From Hwanghaeella sp965227365 (GTDB lineage Bacteria; Pseudomonadota; Alphaproteobacteria; UBA8366; Aestuariispiraceae), in assembly GCF_965227365.1 (NCBI RefSeq), contig NZ_OZ245754.1, positions 4,340,001 to 4,404,000 of the forward strand: a stretch of 64,000 nt of DNA, given 5' to 3'. Below are positions 1 to 8,779 of this stretch, in pieces. Made by a program: the position numbers and the translations under genes. Under the pieces are notes generated by a model. That model saw only the letters and a program-made list of their open reading frames with translations. It ran no database searches and had not been told where the DNA came from. Each line of letters opens with the position of its first letter. Position 1 is the stretch's first letter.

Positions 1-476
1 GTGCCCGAGGCCCGCGTCGCGGCCATACCGCCCAGCGAGGCATCCGCGCCCGGATCGATCGGGAAGAAGAGACCCGTGTCACGCAGGTATTCGTTCAACT
101 GCTTGCGCGTCACACCCGCCTGAACGGTGACGTCCAGATCCTCGGCATTCACCTTAAGCACGTTGTTCATTTCCGAAACATCGATGCAGATACCGCCAAA
201 AGGCGCGGTCACATGGCCTTCCAGCCCCGTACCCGTTCCGAAGGGAATGATCGGCGCCTTGTGCTTGGCCGCGATCTTGACCGCTTTGGCGACATCATCG
301 GTCGAGCGCGCAAAGACGACCGCATCGGGCGGTTCGGCCTTGTGATAGCTTTCGTCGCTGCCATGCCGCTCCAGCACGGAGGCGGAAGTGGACACCTGGT
401 CGCCGAAAACTTCCTTCAATTCGCTGATCAGGCTGTTCATCTCGGGTTCGACGAGCCGCGCCGTTACTGAAGCCAT
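1..476 (-). CDS. FAD-linked oxidase (D-lactate dehydrogenase / glycolate oxidase GlcD type), C-terminus cut by window edge
   Basis: Only the first 158 residues lie in the window; the reading frame is open at base 1. The visible part is the start of an FAD-binding PCMH domain: a region like VVFARSTDDVAKAVKIA (residues about 53-69), then the FAD pyrophosphate loop PFGTGTGLEGH, then DVSEMNNVL and an IDPGADASLGGMAA segment. These are hallmarks of the cytochrome-linked D-lactate dehydrogenase/glycolate oxidase family, which oxidises 2-hydroxy acids and passes electrons to the respiratory chain. The start is the ATG at 474-476. It is divergent from the hydratase at 652, with a shared 175-bp promoter region. 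The exact substrate cannot be told from this part. Confidence 0.85.
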   Translation of the reverse strand, partial: MASVTARLVEPEMNSLISELKEVFGDQVSTSASVLERHGSDESYHKAEPPDAVVFARSTDDVAKAVKIAAKHKAPIIPFGTGTGLEGHVTAPFGGICIDVSEMNNVLKVNAEDLDVTVQAGVTRKQLNEYLRDTGLFFPIDPGADASLGGMAATRASG

Positions 477-651
477 GTCATCTTCCTTTTTCTGAAAGCG
501 GCCGTGGCAAGGCCCGGGTCGCTGGGATAGCGTGTTGCCGGGGTCGTCCAGGGGACCGTGTGCGTTTCCTCTACTGCCCATACAATACCATTAGAATTGC
601 GCCTGCCAACGGGCCAGCAGCTATCCAATTCGTACCGGGGGGAAAACGTTC

Positions 652-1440
652 ATGGACGGAAACACACTTTCGGACGCGGCCGATGCCTTGGCCGAGGCTA
701 GGATTTCAGCACAGGCCCTGGCCCGCCTGCCGCTGGAACCGGAAGCGCTCGATCTGGAAACCGCCTATCGGATTCAGGACCTGCTGCACGAACGATTGGC
801 CGCGCGGTTCGGCCCGATGATTGGTCACAAGATCGGCTGCACCACAAAGGTCATGCAGGAATACCTGAAGATCGGCCATCCCTGCGCCGGCATGGTCCCC
901 GAGACCATGGTGCATCAAGGAACGGGCCGCTACCGGCGCGCCGACCTCGTCCGGCCGGGCATAGAATGCGAAATCGCCGTCATGCTGGCAAAGGACATGC
1001 CGGCCCTGGCGGACGGATACGACCGGGCGTCGGCGGCCGATGCCGTGGGCGGCGCGATGGCCAGCATAGAACTGGTCGATGAACGCTGGACCGATTTCCG
1101 GGACAGGCCGACCTCTTCCCTCGTCGCCGACGACTTCTTCAATGCCGGCTGTGTCTTCAGCGCCCCGGTCGAGACCGATCCCCTGGCGATGGACCGTTTG
1201 ACCGGGAGATTGCGCATCAACGGCGCGCTGATCGGCGAGGGCATCGGCGGCGACATTCTGGGACACCCGATGGACGCGCTGGCCTGGCTGGCGGAATTCC
1301 GGGCCGGACGGGGACAGCCCCTGAAGGCCGGGGAATTCGTCACGCTGGGCAGCATCGTCAAGACCGAGTGGATTGAAGCGGGCGATGAGGTCGTCACCGA
1401 AATCGACGGGCTCGGGACCGCGACACTGATCGTGGAGTAA
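652..1440 (+). CDS. 2-keto-4-pentenoate hydratase / fumarylacetoacetate hydrolase family protein
   Basis: A 262-residue protein of the usual length for the MhpD/FAH-fold hydratase family. Members add water to, or decarboxylate, 2-oxo-pent-4-enoate-type intermediates in catechol-type ring degradation. The family pattern is visible: an N-terminal helical segment (DLETAYRIQDLLHERL), GHKIGCTTKVMQ, the metal-binding EIAVML after GIECE, and a C-terminal VTLGSIVKTEWIEAGDEV block. The ATG follows a GGGGGAAAACGTTC leader. It is divergent from an FAD-linked oxidase and convergent with cueR, only 8 bp away, so it is probably expressed alone. No other meta-cleavage genes are near, so the pathway remains uncertain. 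Confidence 0.8.
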   Translation: MDGNTLSDAADALAEARISAQALARLPLEPEALDLETAYRIQDLLHERLAARFGPMIGHKIGCTTKVMQEYLKIGHPCAGMVPETMVHQGTGRYRRADLVRPGIECEIAVMLAKDMPALADGYDRASAADAVGGAMASIELVDERWTDFRDRPTSSLVADDFFNAGCVFSAPVETDPLAMDRLTGRLRINGALIGEGIGGDILGHPMDALAWLAEFRAGRGQPLKAGEFVTLGSIVKTEWIEAGDEVVTEIDGLGTATLIVE

Positions 1441-1448
1441 CGGCCCGT

Positions 1449-1835
1449 CTAGTGGGCCAAATCCTCCAGGATCGGGCAGTCGGGGCGGTCATCCCCGTGG
1501 CAGCGGTTGACCAGGGTCTCAAGCGTCGAACGCATCTGCTCCAATTCATCGATCTTGGCGGCGATACGATCGATATGCTGCCGGGCCAAGGCCTTCACAT
1601 CCCCGCTGGACCGGTTCTTGTCCTGATACAGGGAGAGCAACACCGCGCAATCCTTGACGGAAAAGCCCAGGTCGCGGGCCCGTTTCAGAAAACTCAGCGT
1701 GTGGACATCGGCCTCGCTATAGGACCGATAGCCGGCGGCCGTGCGACCCGCCGGCGCGATCAAGCCGGTTTCCTCGTAGTAACGGATGGTCTTTGCCGGA
1801 ATGCCGGACTTCTTGGCCGCTTCACCGATATTCAT
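1449..1835 (-). CDS. cueR: CueR-type Cu(I)-responsive MerR regulator
   Basis: A 128-residue MerR-family activator/repressor. It opens with the winged-helix MNIGEAAKKSGIPAKTIRYYEETGLI, continues into a long dimerisation helix, and ends with a CHGDDRPDC loop. That C-x7-C metal-binding loop is the signature of CueR-type monovalent-metal sensors (Cu+, Ag+, Au+). Its ATG overlaps the copA stop by 4 bp (ATGA), so the two genes are co-transcribed and translationally coupled, with the regulator second. It very likely acts on the 19-bp-spacer promoter at 4071-4101. Confidence 0.92.
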   Translation of the reverse strand: MNIGEAAKKSGIPAKTIRYYEETGLIAPAGRTAAGYRSYSEADVHTLSFLKRARDLGFSVKDCAVLLSLYQDKNRSSGDVKALARQHIDRIAAKIDELEQMRSTLETLVNRCHGDDRPDCPILEDLAH

Positions 1836-4048
1836 CGCGCGCTCCTTTCCTGCAGTTCGGGTTTCCAGCGCCGCAACAGCAGCGCATTGGTGACCACGCA
1901 GACCGAACTCAATGCCATGGCTGCCCCGGCGATTCCCGGGCTGAGATAACCGAGCGCTGCCAAGGGAATACCAATGGTGTTATAGGCGAAGGCCCAGAAC
2001 AGATTTTGGCGGATCTTCGACAGGGTCCGCTCGGAAATATCGAGCGCGGCCGGAGCAAGGCGCGGATCGTCCCGCAGCAAGGTGATGCCGGCAGAATTGA
2101 CAGCGACATCGGACCCGCCGCCCATGGCGATGCCCAGATCCGCCGCCGCCAATGCGGGCGCGTCATTAATACCGTCGCCGACCATGGCAACGGATCTGCC
2201 TTGTTCCTGCATCGACGCGATCTTGGCAGCCTTGTCTTCCGGACTGACCTCCGCAACCACGGTGTCGATCCCGACCAATCCCGCCACCCGTTCCGATTCG
2301 GGGCGGGCGTCGCCCGACAGCAGGGTGATCGATCGGCCCGACGCGTGCAGCGCGGCAACGGCGGTGATGGCTTCATCCCGGATCCGGTCGACGATATCGA
2401 CGCGCGCGGCACATTTGCCGTCGACGGCCAGCCAAACATGGGTGCCGACATCACCGTCGGATTGAACGGACAACGCGTCCGGTACCTCGATGCCATCCGA
2501 TGCCAGCAGGTCCCGCTTACCGATCAAGACCGGCTTGCCGTCAACCAGGGCGGCAACGCCCTTGCCGGTAACGGAACGCAGATCGGTCGCCTGCAGTCCC
2601 GAGAATTCAGATGCAACCGGAAGCTCGCGGAAGGCGCGGGCAAGCGGATGGTCGTTCTGCTTTTGAACGGCGACGGAAGCGGCGAGCGCGAAACCGTCCT
2701 CCTTTCCCTCGGCCCAGGCGATGTTGCGCACGACGGGCTGTCCCGCGGTCAGGGTTCCGGTCTTGTCGAAAACGACGGTGTCGATCCGGCCCGCGCGTTC
2801 CAGCGCCGCGACATCGCCGACCAGGATGCCGCTCCGCGCGGCCGCTCCCAATCCCGCCGCAATGGCGGCCGGCGCGGCCAGCCCCAGGGCACAGGGGCAG
2901 GCGATGACCAGGACCGAGACTGCGGCGATGATAGCCGCCTCCACCGATTGGCCGAAAACCATCCAGCCGATGAAGGTAAGCGCCGCGATGGCGACGATCG
3001 CCGGAACGAAGACGGCGCTGATCCGGTCGACCAATTTTTGCACCGGCGCCTTCTTGGCCTGGGCGGCGCGCACGAGTTCGGCGATTTTGGCAAGGCGCGT
3101 ATCCTTACCGATCTGGGTTGCGCGAATGGTCAGCAGCCCGGTCAGGTTCGTGGACCCGGCGATGACCGCACCGCCGTTCGAAACGGTGACCGGCATGCTC
3201 TCGCCCGTCAGCATGCTCTCGTCGATATCGGCGCTGCCCTCCGTGACTTCGCCGTCCACCGGCATGGCTTCGCCCGGGCGCACCCGAATCAGATCGCCGA
3301 CCGCGACACGGGTGATGGGGACGTCCTTTTCCCCCTCGTCGGTCAGCAAGCGGGCACGGGCCGGGCGCAAGGCCAACAGAGCCTGCAATGCACTTGTCGC
3401 GCGCTGCTTGGCGCGCGCTTCCAGATATTTGCCGAGCAGCACCAGGGTTATGATGACGGCCGCCCCTTCGAAATAGAGCGACCCCATGGCCGCACTGCCC
3501 TGGGTTACCGTCAGATACGTGCTGTAGAGAAAGGCGGTCGAGGTCCCGAGCGCGACCAGCACGTCCATGTTACCGACACCGCCGCGCAAACTGGCCCAGG
3601 CGCCCTGATAGAAACGCCACCCAATTACGAACTGAACCGGCGTGGCGAGCGCCAGCTGTATCCAGGGCGATAGATGGAAGGGGATGCCGAACGGCATCAA
3701 AAGCATTTCCGCCACCAGGGGCAGGGTCAACAAGGCGGAGGCGATACAAAGATACATGACCGCCTTATCTTCCGACGGGCCCGTATCCGCGAAATGCGCC
3801 CCGAACCCGGCCTGTTCGGCGGCGAAGGTAATCGTTTCGGCATTTATCCCTTCCGACGCCTCGACCCGCGCACTTTCCAGCGCGAAATTCACACTGGCCT
3901 GCGACACGCCGGGCACGGCGTTCAATGCCTTTTCCAGCCGCGCGGCACAGCCGGCACAGGTCATACCACTGACGCCGAACTCAAAAACGGCGGTTTTCTC
4001 GGCTTCCGGGACGGAGACGGGGGCAAAATGAGCAGTCGCTTCGGACAT
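1832..4048 (-). CDS. copA: Cu(+)-exporting P1B-type ATPase
   Basis: A 738-residue inner-membrane pump that uses ATP to expel Cu(I) from the cytoplasm. One N-terminal heavy-metal domain carries GMTCAGCAARLEKA. Eight membrane helices follow, with the CPCALGLA metal site in helix 6. The actuator TGES, phosphorylation DKTGTLT, nucleotide-domain DHPLA and hinge GDGINDAPALA motifs are all present. The ATG at 4048 is chosen because it precedes the conserved HMA domain closely and lies just downstream of a CueR-type promoter; a longer frame to 4441 runs back through that promoter and is rejected. It is first in a two-gene operon with cueR. Confidence 0.95.
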   Translation of the reverse strand: MSEATAHFAPVSVPEAEKTAVFEFGVSGMTCAGCAARLEKALNAVPGVSQASVNFALESARVEASEGINAETITFAAEQAGFGAHFADTGPSEDKAVMYLCIASALLTLPLVAEMLLMPFGIPFHLSPWIQLALATPVQFVIGWRFYQGAWASLRGGVGNMDVLVALGTSTAFLYSTYLTVTQGSAAMGSLYFEGAAVIITLVLLGKYLEARAKQRATSALQALLALRPARARLLTDEGEKDVPITRVAVGDLIRVRPGEAMPVDGEVTEGSADIDESMLTGESMPVTVSNGGAVIAGSTNLTGLLTIRATQIGKDTRLAKIAELVRAAQAKKAPVQKLVDRISAVFVPAIVAIAALTFIGWMVFGQSVEAAIIAAVSVLVIACPCALGLAAPAAIAAGLGAAARSGILVGDVAALERAGRIDTVVFDKTGTLTAGQPVVRNIAWAEGKEDGFALAASVAVQKQNDHPLARAFRELPVASEFSGLQATDLRSVTGKGVAALVDGKPVLIGKRDLLASDGIEVPDALSVQSDGDVGTHVWLAVDGKCAARVDIVDRIRDEAITAVAALHASGRSITLLSGDARPESERVAGLVGIDTVVAEVSPEDKAAKIASMQEQGRSVAMVGDGINDAPALAAADLGIAMGGGSDVAVNSAGITLLRDDPRLAPAALDISERTLSKIRQNLFWAFAYNTIGIPLAALGYLSPGIAGAAMALSSVCVVTNALLLRRWKPELQERSAR

Positions 4049-4070
4049 GGCTTGGTATCCTTTCCCGCCC

Positions 4071-4101
4071 CATATAGGGATTCCAGTGACTGGAAGGTCA
4101 A
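4071..4101 (-). promoter_or_regulatory. CueR-type operator/promoter of copA-cueR
   Basis: Reading the minus strand there is a -35 TTGACC (4096-4101), a 19-bp spacer (4077-4095) and a -10 TATATG (4071-4076). The spacer contains a perfect 7-1-7 palindrome, TTCCAGTNACTGGAA (4081-4095). An over-long 19-bp spacer filled by a dyad is diagnostic of MerR-family metal promoters, and the TTCC/GGAA arms fit CueR sites. It lies 22 bp upstream of the copA start. Confidence 0.88.
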
Positions 4102-4208
4102 GGGGTGGAGAATCTCCATTTCCACAGGCCGATAGCGTATCCATGCGTTTTTTCCATCGTCGGGACGCGCTATAGAGAAGGAGAAGAAAACGGCCAGGGG
4201 CGTTGAAC

Positions 4209-5210
4209 ATGGGGATCGACAAGAAACCGCTCGCCATCACCATGGGCGACCCTTCCGGGATCGGTCCGGAAATCGTGGTCAAGACGATGACCGCGCGCGT
4301 TGTCGACCGGCCGGTGGTCGTGATCGGTGACCCGGCGGTGATGGAACGCGCCGTCGACTTCACGGCGGCGGAACTGTCCTGTCGCATTCTTGGTGACCTG
4401 GACGAATTCGATGAAACGGGGATCGGCACGACAATCGACATTCTGCCGGCCGTCCGAATGGCGGCATTGCCGGAAATGGGAGCGGTCTCAGCCGCCAGCG
4501 GGCAGGCGGCCTATGAGGCCGTGGTCTCCGCCATTGACCTTGCCAGGAGTGGTGAAATCGCCGGCATCGTGACCGCGCCGTTGCACAAGGAAGCGCTCTC
4601 GGCCGCCGGCATTCACTACCCCGGTCACACGGAAATCCTGGCCGACAAAGGCGGGGCCGACCGCGTCGCGATGATGTTGGCGAATGACGAACTGCGCACG
4701 GTCCTGGTCACTATTCACTGTTCCCTCAGGGACGCGATCGACCGGGCGGACTTCGATGCCCAGATGGCCGCGATCCGGCTTGCCCATCAGGGCTGTCTCG
4801 CCATCGGGATCGACAAACCGCGCATCGCCGTTGCCGGGCTGAACCCGCATGCCGGCGAAGGTGGGTTGTTCGGCCGGGAGGAGATCGAGATCATATCGCC
4901 GGCCATCCGCGCGGCGAAGGAAGAAGGCATGGATGTCACCGGCCCCTGGCCCGGTGATACGGTCTTCATGCAGGCACGACAGGGGCGTTTCGATATCGTC
5001 GTCGCACAATACCATGATCAGGGATTAATTCCCGTAAAATACATGGGGCTCGAAAAAGGCGTCAACGTCACGCTGGGCCTGCCCTTCATCAGGACCAGTC
5101 CGGACCACGGCACGGCCTTCGACATCGCCGGCACCGGCACGGCCGATCCCGAAAGCCTGCGCACCGCCCTGCGCTATGCGGCCCGCATGGCGGATGCACG
5201 GGGGCTGTGA
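4209..5210 (+). CDS. PdxA-family 4-hydroxythreonine-4-phosphate (or related sugar-acid phosphate) dehydrogenase
   Basis: A 333-residue NAD-dependent oxidative decarboxylase of the PdxA superfamily. It keeps ITMGDPSGIGPEI at the N-terminus, the phosphate-contacting YPGHTE motif, and all three metal-binding histidine regions (VTIHCSLRD, GLNPHAGEGG, YHDQGLIP). PdxA makes 3-amino-2-oxopropyl phosphate in B6 synthesis, while PdxA2 paralogues oxidise D-threonate or D-erythronate 4-phosphate in catabolism. The ATG at 4209 is preferred over an in-frame TTG at 4203 because AGGGG (4196-4200) is well spaced for it. A TIM-barrel gene follows 7 bp later instead of ksgA or surA, which favours a catabolic role. 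A diverged second paralogue lies at 13834. Confidence 0.85.
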   Translation: MGIDKKPLAITMGDPSGIGPEIVVKTMTARVVDRPVVVIGDPAVMERAVDFTAAELSCRILGDLDEFDETGIGTTIDILPAVRMAALPEMGAVSAASGQAAYEAVVSAIDLARSGEIAGIVTAPLHKEALSAAGIHYPGHTEILADKGGADRVAMMLANDELRTVLVTIHCSLRDAIDRADFDAQMAAIRLAHQGCLAIGIDKPRIAVAGLNPHAGEGGLFGREEIEIISPAIRAAKEEGMDVTGPWPGDTVFMQARQGRFDIVVAQYHDQGLIPVKYMGLEKGVNVTLGLPFIRTSPDHGTAFDIAGTGTADPESLRTALRYAARMADARGL

Positions 5211-5217
5211 GGAAGAA

Positions 5218-5907
5218 ATGGCGCTGACCTTCATATTCATGCTGACCCATAACGACAGGACCGTCGCCGACGCGCGCGACTGCCTGGAAGAAGTGCTGGG
5301 CGCGGGATGCCGGCATATCGGCTTCAAAGATGTCGGCCTGCCTTTCGATGAATTGACCCGACTGTCCCGGGATATCCGGTCCGCCGGCGCGACCGTCTAT
5401 CTGGAAGTGGTCAGCCTGACACGGGAGAGCGAGCTGCAATCGGCGCGGGCCGCACTCGACTTCGAAGTCGATTATTTGCTGGGCGGGACACGCGCCGAAG
5501 AGGTCGCGCCGCTTCTGCATCAATCCCCGATCCAATATTATCCATTTCCCGGCCGGATCGTCGGTCATCCCAGTATCCTCGAAGGCACGGCGACGGAGAT
5601 CGCAGCCAGTGCGGGGAGCCTCGCCGAACGCGACGACGTCCATGGACTGGACCTGTTGGCCTATCGCTATGCCGGCGATGTCCCGTCCATGATGAAGCAA
5701 GTCTGCACGGCGGCGGGAAAACCGGTCATCATGGCGGGCAGCATCGACCGGGAAGAAAAGATCGCGGATGTCTTTACCGCCGGTGCATCAGGATTCACGG
5801 TTGGTACCGCCGCGTTCGACAACCGCTTTCCCGCCCCCTTCCCTGGTCTACGCGGGCAGGTGGAGGCGATCCGTTCCCTGGCGGAGAAACACGGCGGCGC
5901 GGACTAG
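5218..5907 (+). CDS. Uncharacterised TIM-barrel protein, PdxA-linked
   Basis: A 229-residue protein of unknown activity. The pattern of alternating strands and helices is a (beta/alpha)8 barrel: MALTFIFMLTHNDRTV, CRHIGFKDVGLP, TVYLEVVSL, VDYLLGG, then near the end KPVIMAGSIDRE and GASGFTVGTAAF. The last two look like the C-terminal phosphate-binding half of barrels such as HisA/TrpC/phosphosugar aldolases. The ATG at 5218 follows GAGGAAG by 3 bp and lies 7 bp after the PdxA-family stop, so the two genes form one operon and probably one pathway. I do not recognise a named family, and convergence with an acyl-CoA ligase gives no further clue. Confidence 0.6.
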   Translation: MALTFIFMLTHNDRTVADARDCLEEVLGAGCRHIGFKDVGLPFDELTRLSRDIRSAGATVYLEVVSLTRESELQSARAALDFEVDYLLGGTRAEEVAPLLHQSPIQYYPFPGRIVGHPSILEGTATEIAASAGSLAERDDVHGLDLLAYRYAGDVPSMMKQVCTAAGKPVIMAGSIDREEKIADVFTAGASGFTVGTAAFDNRFPAPFPGLRGQVEAIRSLAEKHGGAD

Positions 5908-5908
5908 A

Positions 5909-7564
5909 TCAGGCGCGGCCATATTCTCGATCCCGCAGATCTCGCCGACGAATTTTTCCGGTCACGGTCTTTGGAAGATCTTCCTCGAAGACAATCTTGC
6001 GCGGATATTTGTAGGGCGCTGTCGAGGCTTTAACGAACTCCTGCAATTCTTTTACCAGAGCATCGTCGCCCTCAAAGCCCGCATTCAACACGACATAGGC
6101 GCAGACGATCTCTCCGCGATCGGGATCGGGGCTACCCACCACCGCGGATTCCTGTATCGCAGGGTGTTCGATCAGGGCGTTCTCAACCTCCATCGGTCCG
6201 ATTCTATAGCCGGCCGATCCAATCACGTCGTCGTCGCGCCCTTCATAGAACAGGTATCCGTCAGCGTCCTGCCGCGCCCGGTCCCCGGTGACGAACCAGT
6301 CGGATCCGTCGATATGGATGATCGAGGCAGCGGTCCTTTCCGGTTCCTGCCAATACCCCAGCATCACCTGCGGATTGGGCAGTTTCATTGCCAGCCGTCC
6401 GGCCTCACCGGCCTTCGCGAACCCGCCCCCGTCATCGGACAGAACCGCCATATCAACCCCCGGCAAGGGGCGGCCCATCGACCCCGGTTTCACGGCCATG
6501 GACGGATAGTTCAGCACCGTCATCAGGGTCTCGGTTTGTCCGTATCCGTCGAGCAGTTGCGCGCCCGTCAAATCAGCCCAGCGGGTGACGATTTCCGGAT
6601 TGACGGACTCCCCCGCCGAGACGGTAAGCCGAAGATCCGGCAGCCCATCTTCGGGCGGGGCCTCGTTCACCAGCCGCCTCAACTCCGTCGCCGCAGCGCA
6701 GAATACCGACACGTTGTATTTTGAAAGAAGTCCGAACCTTTTGGACGGGTCAAACGGGCCGTCGTAGAAAAGTACCGCGGCGCCGCAGCTCCATGGACCG
6801 AAAAGAATGCTGGTTCCGGCCTTGCTCCATCCCGTATCGGCGGTGCACCAAATCGTGTCACCGGGACGCAGATCCAGCCAGTACCAAGCCGACCCGCGCC
6901 ATGTATAGATCGATCGAGCGCCATGGGTGACACCTTTCGGATTCCCGGTCGAGCCGGAGGTGTAATAAAGGATGGCCGGATCGTCCATCGCCATGGGGAC
7001 TGGACTGAAGAGCTCGCTGGCCTTGTCCATAGCGCCCTCGTAGGACGTCCAGCCGTTCGGAACCGTGCCGCCCGCGCACACCGCTAGACGCAGGGTCAAA
7101 TTCCTGTCCGGATCTATCTTGCCGCAATTCTCCGCGGTGGTGATGACACCTTTCGCCCCGGCATGGTCCAAACGGTAGTCCAGGTCCTTGCGGGTCAGCA
7201 TGGTGATGCAGGGGATCGGCACCACACCCAGCTTCATGCAGGCGACGACGGTGATCTGCCAGGCAGGAATCCGCGGCAGGACCACCAGCACCCGATCGCC
7301 CTTCGTCAGGCCGGAGGCCTGCAGGACATTGGCAACTTTGTTGGATTGAAGGGAGATATCGCGGAATGTGTAGCGTTCTTCCGCGCCCGTCTCGCTGCAC
7401 CAGATGAGGGCGAGTCTGTCCGGGTCACGCGCCCAGATATCAACCACATCACCGCCGAAGTTGAACCTTTCGGGCAAGTTCCATTGAAAAGCCGCATGAG
7501 TCTTTTGATAATCCGTCATCCGGTCGGGAATGGGAACCGGAAGTGTTACATCCGCTGCCGTCAT
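5909..7564 (-). CDS. AMP-binding acyl-CoA synthetase (benzoate/medium-chain acyl-CoA ligase type)
   Basis: A 551-residue adenylate-forming enzyme that activates a carboxylic acid to its AMP ester and then its CoA thioester. The P-loop-like YYTSGSTGNPKGV motif (A3), GYGQTETL (A5), WFVTGDRARQDADGY (A7), GRDDDVIGSAGYRIGP (A8) and the C-terminal catalytic lysine in LPKTVTGKIRRRDLR (A10) are all present. The closest resemblance is to ACSM/benzoate-CoA ligase-like enzymes, but the substrate is not determined. Its ATG overlaps the stop of the upstream phosphotransferase gene by 4 bp, so the two are translationally coupled. Confidence 0.88.
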   Translation of the reverse strand: MTAADVTLPVPIPDRMTDYQKTHAAFQWNLPERFNFGGDVVDIWARDPDRLALIWCSETGAEERYTFRDISLQSNKVANVLQASGLTKGDRVLVVLPRIPAWQITVVACMKLGVVPIPCITMLTRKDLDYRLDHAGAKGVITTAENCGKIDPDRNLTLRLAVCAGGTVPNGWTSYEGAMDKASELFSPVPMAMDDPAILYYTSGSTGNPKGVTHGARSIYTWRGSAWYWLDLRPGDTIWCTADTGWSKAGTSILFGPWSCGAAVLFYDGPFDPSKRFGLLSKYNVSVFCAAATELRRLVNEAPPEDGLPDLRLTVSAGESVNPEIVTRWADLTGAQLLDGYGQTETLMTVLNYPSMAVKPGSMGRPLPGVDMAVLSDDGGGFAKAGEAGRLAMKLPNPQVMLGYWQEPERTAASIIHIDGSDWFVTGDRARQDADGYLFYEGRDDDVIGSAGYRIGPMEVENALIEHPAIQESAVVGSPDPDRGEIVCAYVVLNAGFEGDDALVKELQEFVKASTAPYKYPRKIVFEEDLPKTVTGKIRRRDLRDREYGRA

Positions 7565-8622
7565 TCGGCCCTCCCCATCGCGATATCGTGGCTGAAAACG
7601 AGAAGATCATCAGCAAGCGATCCGAATTCCGCAAATTTGGGGTCGTTCGTACCGCCCTCACGCCAGCGGCGGTAAAGCTGCGCAAAGACGACCGCAAGAC
7701 GGAATTGCCCGAGTACCCGTTGGAAGATGAACTCCGACAAGTCCCGGCCGGATACCCGGGCATAGGCCTCCATCGCTTCGCCCCTTGTCGGGAATCCCGG
7801 CGCGGCGGTCGGCATCTGGTTCAGGCGATGCATCACGTCCGGATCACCGGATTCGGTCCAGTAAGCCAGAGTCACGGCAAGGTCGAACAGCGGGTCGCCC
7901 CTGGTTCCCATATCCCAATCCAGCACCGCAACTGGTTCCAGGCTCTTCCGGTTCAGGATGACATTGTCGAGCTTGAAGTCGTTATGGATCAGCGATACCG
8001 CATGACCGGCCGGCACCCGGGCGCGCAACCAGCCGCCGAGTTCGTCCACCAGCGATGGCGCATCGTCCCCCCAGGCCAGATGGGCGCGTTTCGACCACCC
8101 CTCGATGGTGCGCGATAGGAAGCCTTCCGGGCGCCCCAATCCATCCAGCCCGACCGTTGCGGGATCCACCGCATGCAGATCGGCCAGGATCTCCATCAGG
8201 CGTAGACCGATCCGTCGACGGCCCCCCTCACCGATATCCTCCGGGACCTCGCCGCCGATCACACGGCCGTCGCGATAGTCCATGATAAAAAACGGCGCGC
8301 CCAAGATCCCCGGATCGGCGCAGGCATGGCAGCAGCGCGGGGCAAGCGGGAAGGCTTTCGACAGGCCGGACAGTATTCTGCTTTCCCGCCCCATATCGTT
8401 GGCGCCCGGCGGGATCGGTCCCAGCGGCGGCCGCCGCAGAACCATCGGTTCGCCATCCACATGGATCAAATAATTGAGGTTGCCGAAACCGGCAGCGAAT
8501 TGCCGCGGCGGCCGGTTGGTCAGATCCAGGGCGAACCCCTCACCGGCAAGATACGCAGCCAGACGCGGCCAATCCTGCGCCTGTTCCTCGGATTTCGATT
8601 TGAAGGAAGGCCCGTTATCCAT
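7561..8622 (-). CDS. Phosphotransferase family protein (APH / ACAD10-like kinase domain)
   Basis: A 353-residue aminoglycoside-phosphotransferase-fold protein. Visible kinase elements are the N-lobe GFGNLNYLIHVDG with a following VLRRPP, the catalytic-loop SLIHNDFKLDNVI (Brenner-type HxDxxxxN) and the metal-binding VLDWDMGTRGDP. This subgroup is usually beside acyl-CoA metabolic genes and resembles the kinase half of ACAD10, which acts on 4-hydroxyacyl-CoA. The coupled acyl-CoA ligase downstream (4-bp overlap) fits that role, so hydroxyacyl catabolism is a reasonable inference. The ATG at 8622 is chosen; a longer frame to 8781 has no family-like sequence. Confidence 0.82.
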   Translation of the reverse strand: MDNGPSFKSKSEEQAQDWPRLAAYLAGEGFALDLTNRPPRQFAAGFGNLNYLIHVDGEPMVLRRPPLGPIPPGANDMGRESRILSGLSKAFPLAPRCCHACADPGILGAPFFIMDYRDGRVIGGEVPEDIGEGGRRRIGLRLMEILADLHAVDPATVGLDGLGRPEGFLSRTIEGWSKRAHLAWGDDAPSLVDELGGWLRARVPAGHAVSLIHNDFKLDNVILNRKSLEPVAVLDWDMGTRGDPLFDLAVTLAYWTESGDPDVMHRLNQMPTAAPGFPTRGEAMEAYARVSGRDLSEFIFQRVLGQFRLAVVFAQLYRRWREGGTNDPKFAEFGSLADDLLVFSHDIAMGRAE

Positions 8623-8779
8623 GACGTCCTTTCCATCCCCGATACGCAACCATTCGGCTTGGCTGTTCGTTATTGAAAGGGTGCATGACGTGGCCCCCCT
8701 GTCAAAGCCCGTCTGGTTACATATCTTTTTCGGAATGGGCGATATTCGGCCGCGTCGACAATGCGGGAAGGAACTGACC

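Noticed and set aside
4209..5210. Assignment as the biosynthetic pdxA
   Set aside because: Motifs allow it, but the neighbours (TIM barrel, no ksgA/surA) and a second paralogue do not support B6 synthesis, so the gene symbol is withheld.
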